Part shown: positions 57,401-64,000 of the stretch, piece after piece | Layout: each line of letters starts with the position of its first letter | How positions within the stretch are numbered: the stretch's first letter is position 1 | From: Styela clava | Lineage: Eukaryota > Chordata > Ascidiacea > Stolidobranchia > Styelidae | Direction: 5' to 3' | DNA length: 64,000 nucleotides | Assembly: GCF_964204865.1 (NCBI RefSeq) | Contig: NC_135263.1 | Location: forward strand, 16,475,426-16,539,425 | Translations under genes and position numbers: made by a program | Notes under the pieces: generated by a model | What the model was told of the DNA's origin: nothing | What the model saw: the letters and a program-made list of their open reading frames with translations, nothing else | Database searches by the model: none

Positions 57401-60400
57401 GAACATTGAAGAGGCATCCGTCCGGCCAAACATAAAAGATAGTAACTGTATACGAGATCGTAATAGGTCGTATACTGTAATTCACGTTTGACTAACTTAA
57501 TGCGCATCTTCAGTTTTAATATTTTACGGCGGTTGATAGTGGGTCAAGTATGAAAACATGATTAAAACGCGTGTTATTAACGCGGTTTAAGCATGTAGTG
57601 TTGCTACCGAAGTAAATAGGGGTTAAATGCGACATGTCATAATTTTGTATAAACAGACCCATTTCCGAACATACAATGCATCCCTTGTTTTGACGACACG
57701 ATTTAAAATAAAAAGTCGTCCGTTCGTCCGTAAAAGGCTCCTCGTTAAATCTCGCGAGGAAATTGACCAAACTATTCAAAAAATTGCGCATGTCGTGTAA
57801 TTTGTGTGATTTTCTGGCCAATTTCCAAAAGTTTTCTCTTCCTATTTCGAATGTTCACGAAAAGTGGGATATGGGTTTCGTAATTATAGAAATTAGCTGC
57901 CACAGAAATGTAGTTTTGACACGATGTTGTAAACATTATTTTACCCTTCTGACTAGTTTCCTACATATTGATCATTATCAATTAAATAATTTCATTGAAT
58001 TAAATGGAATTCCACAGTTATGAAATATAGATATGCTTTGTCACTGTTGGTAGCTCATTTCTTTGACAAAAACCGTTCGACAACTCGTAACCTTTTGTAA
58101 AAATTAACGCCTGTATGTATACCTTGTTCTGTATAACACACAACCATCATTTCTTTGTTCAAATCTCCGCTTCTCCTTACTGGAATTAAAAATTCTCCGA
58201 TATCCTCTTGTATAATATGTACATCTTCGGGGAAGAAAACGGTGGATTCTGTAAATACAAAGTCAAAGAATATATGTGGGAGAAGACTTTGTCATTTTGA
58301 TAGAGTTAATATAATCACTTCATTTCTGTATTAGAGTTTAGAACAAATATTTTAATGGCACTCTCAATTCTCAATAAGTTTAGCAACATTATTTACAAAT
58401 ATTTTAAATTTAAATTCTTTCAATTTTTTAATTAAATCGATGTGTTTGAGAAAACAATAAAATCGGTTATTTTGGGGCACTAGGTTTGTTCCTGTAAAAA
58501 TAAAATACTGGTTTCCTCGCGAGAATAGAAAAATAATATTAATAAATTCTGATATATTAGAGTTGAAGACTGAGTTTTTATTGATCGCACCTTACTCGAA
58601 TTGAAAGCTACCTGAACACACACAGTACACGATGGAGACCACGGTAGTATGTGGTTTAGCTCTAATTGTAAAAAAATCGTTCTCAAACAATTATACAAAA
58701 ACATTGATTTTTAACAGTTACAGATCCGTTGCCCCGTCGAACATTTACAACAGGATATTCTCTTAAAATAAATATGTCGACCAACATTTCGAACACGAAA
58801 ACTACGCCTTTTGTCATAAAATTAATTTTAATTTTATTGAATTAAACATACCATCTTCCTGGTCCGTTATTTCAACACTAGAATTCGACGGCTCTTCAAT
58901 GATACCCATGACAGGTTCAGATAAATCAACATAAAATATTTCCGATTGCTCATATTCTTCATCCTAAATATATAAAAATGATTTACAAATGAATTTGTCA
59001 TTCCATACTGAAAAATATTGTTAGTCTCAAATCTTAATATCGGCCCAGCATAAGGCTTTTGCATGCAAGTATGGGGTGTTGTTGCAAAGCAGTACTGCTA
59101 ACAAATTACATACTGACTCGAACATTTTAGAATATTCTCATCGATTAATAAGTGGACAACGAGAACTTCGCGTGGCATCGTAGCGAATTTAGAAACCGCT
59201 TCATGAACCATTACTATGGGCGATATTCTGAAAACCTCTTATAGTAAGTGATTGTGTAGTGATTATTGATAGACTATCAAGTTGAAAGGGACAATGGGAG
59301 TTTATAAAAGTTGTTGAATGGGCTCCATTTCCAACACCTATAATTTGGTTCCTAACGAGTTGTGTGTTTATCCAAAACTATTCCTTCGTCATTGACAGTT
59401 TAGGTGATAATACCAAAGAAAGATTGTTTGGTTGTTTTTAGATCTGTGTGTAGAACTGGTACAAACCTGTAGGATTCTGACTCGCCATTTCCCTTCACTT
59501 TGTCCTGGATTAAACTGAACTTGATTTGCAGATGTAGTTTTGAAATCTGCACCTTCAGTGGCAGTTCCGTTTCTCGTAGAAATCGCTGGGAGAAGAGACA
59601 TGAAATTAAGTACAAGCCGATCCACAATAACTACCGTAAGTAATGTTGGAGCTGGTTGTGTTCTAATCGTTCGTTTTTATTACAATAGCGACTTTGCTCG
59701 AAGCTTAAATGCATAGATACCGACAAGGAACACAAAATTTCGGTTGAAAAGGGGAAATGTGGACTAAATATAGGACGACCAGAAAATGAACAGAACTCAG
59801 ATATTCGGGAAATATTCTATAAGGAACCTAACTTTTGAGAAAATCGTAACATATTAGTGAAACGTTTGAGTACAAACAAATAGAATTTCATGTGTTCAAG
59901 TGTTAAAGGAATTTTTCCATTTCAGTAGAAGTAATTAAGGAATAAGTGTTCTGCATTTTTTGGATCCCCTTCTAGAATAATAGTGCTTAGGTCTAATTAT
60001 TATTGTCACTAATTTTCTCAAAAATCATAAATAAGTAGCTGCTAAAATAATTTGAATACACGCAAAATGTTTATCAAAATTTAAAAAATACCGAAATAAA
60101 AGAGCTTCCGCGGAGTTCGCAAAGTTCAAAAAAAGACACAAAAATTTCTACATAAAATAAAAGACATGAAAAATAAAATATAGCTTCTGGGTGGCATATC
60201 ATACTACAAACCATCATATGACTAATAGTATTGTGTTGCTGTTGTAGTAATAGCTTATTATTCCCGAAATGATTTTAAGAAAATATCAAAGTTGAATCGG
60301 GTAATTTATACTCTCTAATATGGCTGACGCCATTAAAATATACCCTTTTTAGCGTCACAAATTGTCTCAAGAAGAACATAATCCGTCGCGAGCGCGGAAA

Positions 60401-61734
60401 CATGAAACGAAGCCGTAAAATATACGTAAAGCGTAAAAGAGCCGATACAGTTTTATTTATTATTTTTACTTTTATTATTCTGTGTTTTATTTTTATTTTT
60501 AAGAGATCTATACGCTTGGAGAACAGTCGTTTGGGAATTAGGGACACTTTTATATTTGTTTAGTTTATAGTTTTGTGTATAAAGATCGAAAAAGTAGGTT
60601 AAGTAAATTTTGATTGTATATATTACCAAGCATGGGTTGATGTTATATCTCGCCGATTAAGCGAGATGTAACACCAGCCCATGCATGGTAAAACATAATC
60701 TTCAAAGACCTCGATGCGTATTGAAGATAATGTAAACAATATATATACGGAAATGTAGCGGGAATCTAAACAAATCACATTTTTGAGGGAGAATTTCCAA
60801 GAACATAGGATGTGGTTACGCAGATTTACTTTCGATCATTTATTTATACCGATCATGCTTGCTCAACATCTACAGGTTTATTAAAACGGGTAATTCGTCA
60901 AATGCAACGTTCGGGTGGCAAATTGCCTCTTTCCCCTGTTTTAGGAACCACTAGGTAATTTAGAAAACTTTAGACAACGATAGACATAACACCACTGAAA
61001 AGATCATAGAACAATAAATAACTTCAAAAATAGAAAAATATTTTATTTTACCACATCACAAAAAAGCATTTCACACATGGGGATAAATAATTTCACAAAA
61101 ATCCAATTTTTCGCTAATTTTTTATTTTTTATGAAAACTTTGTTACTAAACTAAATGATCGCAATTACTTTCTGTTTTTTAGCACAAATCTATTTCACAC
61201 AATTAGTTATTTCCTACACTTTTTGTCAATAAAAATTCATTTTCAGGAGAAAAAATATGACAAATGACGAAAAAAACATTTTATCCCCTTTTAACAGACC
61301 GCAACAAAATTTATCATTATTTTGTCTTTTGAAGTTTGTAATAATGAATGAACCCGATTCCCTCCAAATTTATGTATCAGTGGTAAAAAATGACGTCATA
61401 GTGGTTTTCCAAGTAAGTACCAAAGAAGAAGATCATGTTCTCACGCGACTTATATAGCCCATACTCACACGTAAGTAGCAAAACGTAGCAAATTATCAAG
61501 ATGACTCAAACACTAATGAAATAATCTTTAAACAAACTTAAACTTCAGACAAATTTTGGTTTTGTAAAGCTAATAAAATGTACTCACTGACGAATGAGGT
61601 CTCGCCCAGATAACCCCGTCTCTTTAAAATGATTTCAAGGTACTTTTCTTCTTCTGATACGTTGTAATTTGCGCTGCTTAGAGAGATGATTGCCCAGTTC
61701 AGTATGAACTTTTGCTCGTCAAGTTCATTTTCAC
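42452..61734 (-). CDS. FREM2: FREM2/FRAS1-like extracellular matrix protein, C-terminal 25 exons (5' partial)
   Basis: The 25 exons on the minus strand encode about 1,400 residues: 61734-61588, 59585-59467, 58963-58852, 58248-58123, 54731-54647, 54533-54370, 53977-53828, 52207-51998, 51803-51606, 50154-49990, 48760-48581, 48256-48126, 48037-47885, 47795-47710, 47625-47423, 47063-46832, 46498-46352, 46244-46145, 45907-45718, 45301-45069, 44642-44508, 44318-44192, 43885-43698, 43255-43109 and 42937-42452. Five Calx-beta domains come first, then the family's C-terminal ectodomain ([72 protein letters not shown]). Next come dibasic sites (KTRSRR, RSKR), one membrane span ([19 protein letters not shown]) and a tail ending SESSEV, a PDZ-ligand form. 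FRAS/FREM proteins link epithelium to basement membrane. The CSPG repeats should lie beyond 64000. FREM2 fits better than FRAS1, but the invertebrate orthology is unresolved. Confidence 0.9.
47885..53977 (-). other. Calx-beta domains 3 to 5 exons
   Basis: Domain 3 spans 53977-53828 ([19 protein letters not shown]) and 52207-51998 ([24 protein letters not shown]). Domain 4 spans 51803-51606 ([20 protein letters not shown]) and 50154-49990 ([11 protein letters not shown]). Domain 5 spans 48760-48581 ([30 protein letters not shown]), 48256-48126 ([16 protein letters not shown]) and 48037-47885. Domains 3 and 4 are each two exons split at about the same place, just before or after the FxPG segment. 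Intron 52208-53827 (1.6 kb) shows nothing else. Confidence 0.85.
54370..58248 (-). other. Calx-beta domain 2 exons
   Basis: Exons 58248-58123 ([20 protein letters not shown]), 54731-54647 ([11 protein letters not shown]) and 54533-54370 ([18 protein letters not shown]) form one Calx-beta domain. They are split by a 3.4-kb intron, the longest in this part of the gene, in which I see no exon or recognisable repeat on either strand. Confidence 0.85.
59586..61587. other. Intron of the FREM2-like gene holding a hairpin
   Basis: Apart from the hairpin at 60623-60691, this 2-kb intron is AT-rich. The short frames at 60275-60547 and 61257-61457 have no recognisable content. Confidence 0.6.
60623..60691 (+). 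ncRNA. Candidate pre-miRNA-like hairpin
   Basis: The arms 60623-60653 and 60661-60691 pair over 31 bp on the plus strand with two mismatches and two G:U pairs around a 7-nt loop (cgattaa). The size and imperfect pairing fit a miRNA precursor. On the minus strand, which is the host gene's sense strand, the two G:U pairs become A:C mismatches, so the plus strand folds better. A small MITE is the main alternative. No known miRNA seed was recognised. Confidence 0.4.
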
Positions 61735-64000
61735 CTGTAATTATATTTTGAAATTGATTTGTTGTTATGAATAGAGCTGGAATATTATTTATTGTAATTC
61801 CAGTTTGGATATGAAGTACATAGTAAAGGTCGCTATTTTCAAAACTTGAACTATTTGGAATAAGATGAACAAATCGGATTCTATTGACCGTTTGAATGGA
61901 AAAACAATTGTCCCATTCTATAGACCATTGTAAGATTTATTCAAAATGCGATTATCTGTTGTTTTTAATGATTATGGTCCCTGTACATAACAATTATTAC
62001 AAACTTAATCACAATGTTTTATTTTTGGAACCTTCGATTTTGGAAAGGCAGTGTCAAAAAAAACTTAGGGAATCCTATATTTTTTTTTAATCCGGGGGAT
62101 GTGAATAGCATACGTTTGAATTAAAAGCCTAAGGAAGATTTGAACACGGCATGCGTTTAATATAAAGCATTACGCTATGTGGCCGCCTCGCCCAACATAT
62201 TACAAGCTAAACCAAAAACAATCAATTCAGGTTTCAGCTCGTTCCCTCCATTATTACGAAAGATAAGATAATGTAATAATACGTCCAGATAGTTATTTGC
62301 TCAACGCACGTAAAATAGTAAAATAGGAAAACGCTCGATAGAACAAATTAAAATTTCTGAAGGAGCTGTCCGGTGGACAAACAAACAAGTAGTCTGAGGA
62401 CGGCTAGCTCAGCCGCAAAATTGCCCTAACCGGGTGCAAACGATTTTTAAATTTCTTGGTATACGCAGAAATTGGTTCCCAAATCGCCTTTCGCGGTATA
62501 TTTTTACTGCTTTATCAGTTTTTATTATCTCTAAATCAAATTATTAGTGGAACATTTGGTAAAAATGAGCACGGAGGCCAAACAAATTAACCTCAACGTT
62601 CTTATAATGACCATGACTTTGTTGTAAATATTTGGAATGAGTTTCTTTATTGCTATCATGCGTGATCGGTGGTATATATGTTCACTTCAACTAAGGTTGT
62701 TCATTTTTGAGACATATTGGGATGATCGAGAGAAGGAATCCATTACATTTCTATATTACAAGTATAATTTATTCGCCCGCATTTGAAAATGTTCTGATTG
62801 AAGATACCAGCTCATATACACTTGTTGACATGTGGGTGGGGAGCTTGCAACGTCATATTTAGCTATTCAGTGGCAAATTGATAAGAATTGATAATTCAGT
62901 CATATTACAATGAAAAACTACAGATATAAATAATACTGAGACGACCACCTTGTGACATCTCGAAAATCTAGCTTTTAACCAAAAATAATAAACAAAATAA
63001 AACCAATCCCAAACTAAAATATAAATCAAACGAAAGCTGGTATGTTTTGTTCAAATCATTTCATCCTTGTTTATGACGACACAATGGGAAAACTAACAAT
63101 TATTTATAATACTTTACGTTGATAACGTAATGAGCATGACGTGACAGAGTAAAGCTACATGGTAGGTCAGGACAGGTGATCTAAAACATACAGATTGCAT
63201 TCACTCAGTCTTAGTCAGAGAACGCTGTTGCTACTTTTGAAGCGTGAACGAATGTTTTCAAAAAGGCTTACATAACGAATAGGTCTGCACAATCGAAATA
63301 AATAATTGTGGGTTTCTATTCAAGCGCCATCGGATGGATAAGAACACTTTTTAAACAGTATTCAATTACCAGGAAATGTATTCAATAATCGAAGTTGCAG
63401 TTTGACAATATATAAAAACTTTGATGGTAGGAAACAACTGGGTGAGTGGTTAGATAACGACTTTCGTACTTTCCATGCTTAGCCAAATGCAATCGTAGAA
63501 ATCAATTACCGATGATTTGATAATGAGAAGACGATCCATATAAATTGACCCAACGCGTAAAGAGCGCGGTAACTGGGCATAATTGTAACGATAAGGATCG
63601 ATAATAGTGCCGTAGGCATGGGCACATGTATTACCTGCGTATCTAGATAATTGCTAGTATTTATATCTACATTTACATCCAATAAGAACGCGGAAACCAA
63701 GAAAAGCACACTGTTACCTAACAATGCATAAGGGAGAGAAATTTGACGCTAAAAAGTTGTCTGTTATACCATTTCCTAAGTCGAGGTCAAAATGCATGCC
63801 CAGACTCTGAGTCAATTTAGCCTGGGGTTAACTATCCACGAAAGCGTTCAAATACAATACATACACCCTAACGCGTTTGTTATGGGATACTACCATTTAA
63901 ATTGAGTAGAATTAATTATTTTTAACGTCTTTGAGATTTTCTGTATGCTTGGATTGAAACATTAAAAGTTTAATATGAAAATGGTTCATATATTGAATTA
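61735..64000. other. Probable upstream intron of the FREM2-like gene to window edge
   Basis: No further exon of the gene was found before the window ends, although the Calx-beta region normally follows CSPG repeats. The interval should therefore be an intron. It contains a probable SINE head at 62105-62200 and a weak tRNA-like stretch near 62395-62445. Otherwise I see nothing in it. Confidence 0.45.
62105..62200 (-). mobile_element. Probable SINE head fragment
   Basis: Read on the minus strand it gives 'gggcgaggcggccacatagc', 'gtaatgc', 'aacgcatgccg' and then 'tgttcaaatctt'. The order and spacing match the tRNA-like head of the SINE at 23641, including a B-box-like element. It is strongly diverged, so moderate support only. 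Confidence 0.4.

Larger units (their letters stand above)
58852..61734 (-). other. Calx-beta domain 1 exons
   Basis: Exons 61734-61588, 59585-59467 and 58963-58852 give, in order, the strand segment [18 protein letters not shown], then [13 protein letters not shown] with [10 protein letters not shown], then [17 protein letters not shown]. This is the usual Calx-beta order (edge strand, GTA..GxDY/F loop, FxPGQ, E..E.F.V.L). The introns here are 0.5-2 kb. Confidence 0.85.

Noticed and set aside
62395..62445. tRNA-like stretch with tagctcagccg and gggtgcaaacg
   Set aside because: The two boxes are only about 30 nt apart and no cloverleaf can be formed; at most it is a SINE relic.

Overview
This is a eukaryotic window. 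Genes are split by GT-AG introns of about 0.1 to 3.5 kb, the sequence is AT-rich, there are no bacterial-style operons, and decayed DNA transposons and tRNA-derived SINEs lie between and within genes. A vesicular GABA/glycine transporter, a TMEM185 gene and the C-terminal half of a FRAS1/FREM2 basement-membrane protein point to a metazoan, most likely an invertebrate deuterostome. Compact introns and AT-richness make a tunicate (ascidian) my best guess, but that is inference: no species marker was found. All exon boundaries were joined by hand from splice sites and reading phase.

Layout. 1-6.1 kb: intergenic, with hAT transposon ends, a hAT copy carrying a nested foldback element, hairpins and a possible orphan terminal exon. 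6.2-10.3 kb (+): VIAAT/SLC32A1-like transporter, nine exons, complete. 10.3-12.7 kb: intergenic, with a 101-bp tandem duplication and a broken duplicate of the 3' end of the next gene. 12.7-23.2 kb (-): an unrecognised gene of about 2,500 residues with two SUMO-interaction-like motifs, nuclear localisation signals, acidic tracts and a new internal repeat. 22.8-24.8 kb: a SINE cluster. 26.5-28.6 kb (-): a type II membrane protein with GDS and DxxH motifs of the PC-esterase/TBL/NXPE type, three exons, complete. 28.6-33 kb: intergenic, with mariner relics and a 39-bp minisatellite. 33.0-36.6 kb (+): TMEM185, seven exons, complete. 36.6-42.4 kb: intergenic. 42.5-61.7 kb (-): 25 exons of a FREM2/FRAS1-like gene carrying all five Calx-beta domains, the conserved C-terminal ectodomain, one membrane span and a PDZ-type C-terminus. 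Its 5' part lies beyond the right edge.

The genes do not form a pathway. They cover synaptic vesicle loading, a probable nuclear SUMO-linked factor, a Golgi/secretory enzyme, a multi-pass membrane protein and an extracellular matrix protein. The less ordinary items are the unrecognised SIM gene with its internal repeats and degraded 3' duplicate, a splice donor apparently supplied by a SINE, a pre-miRNA-like hairpin in a FREM2 intron, and a foldback element nested in a hAT transposon.
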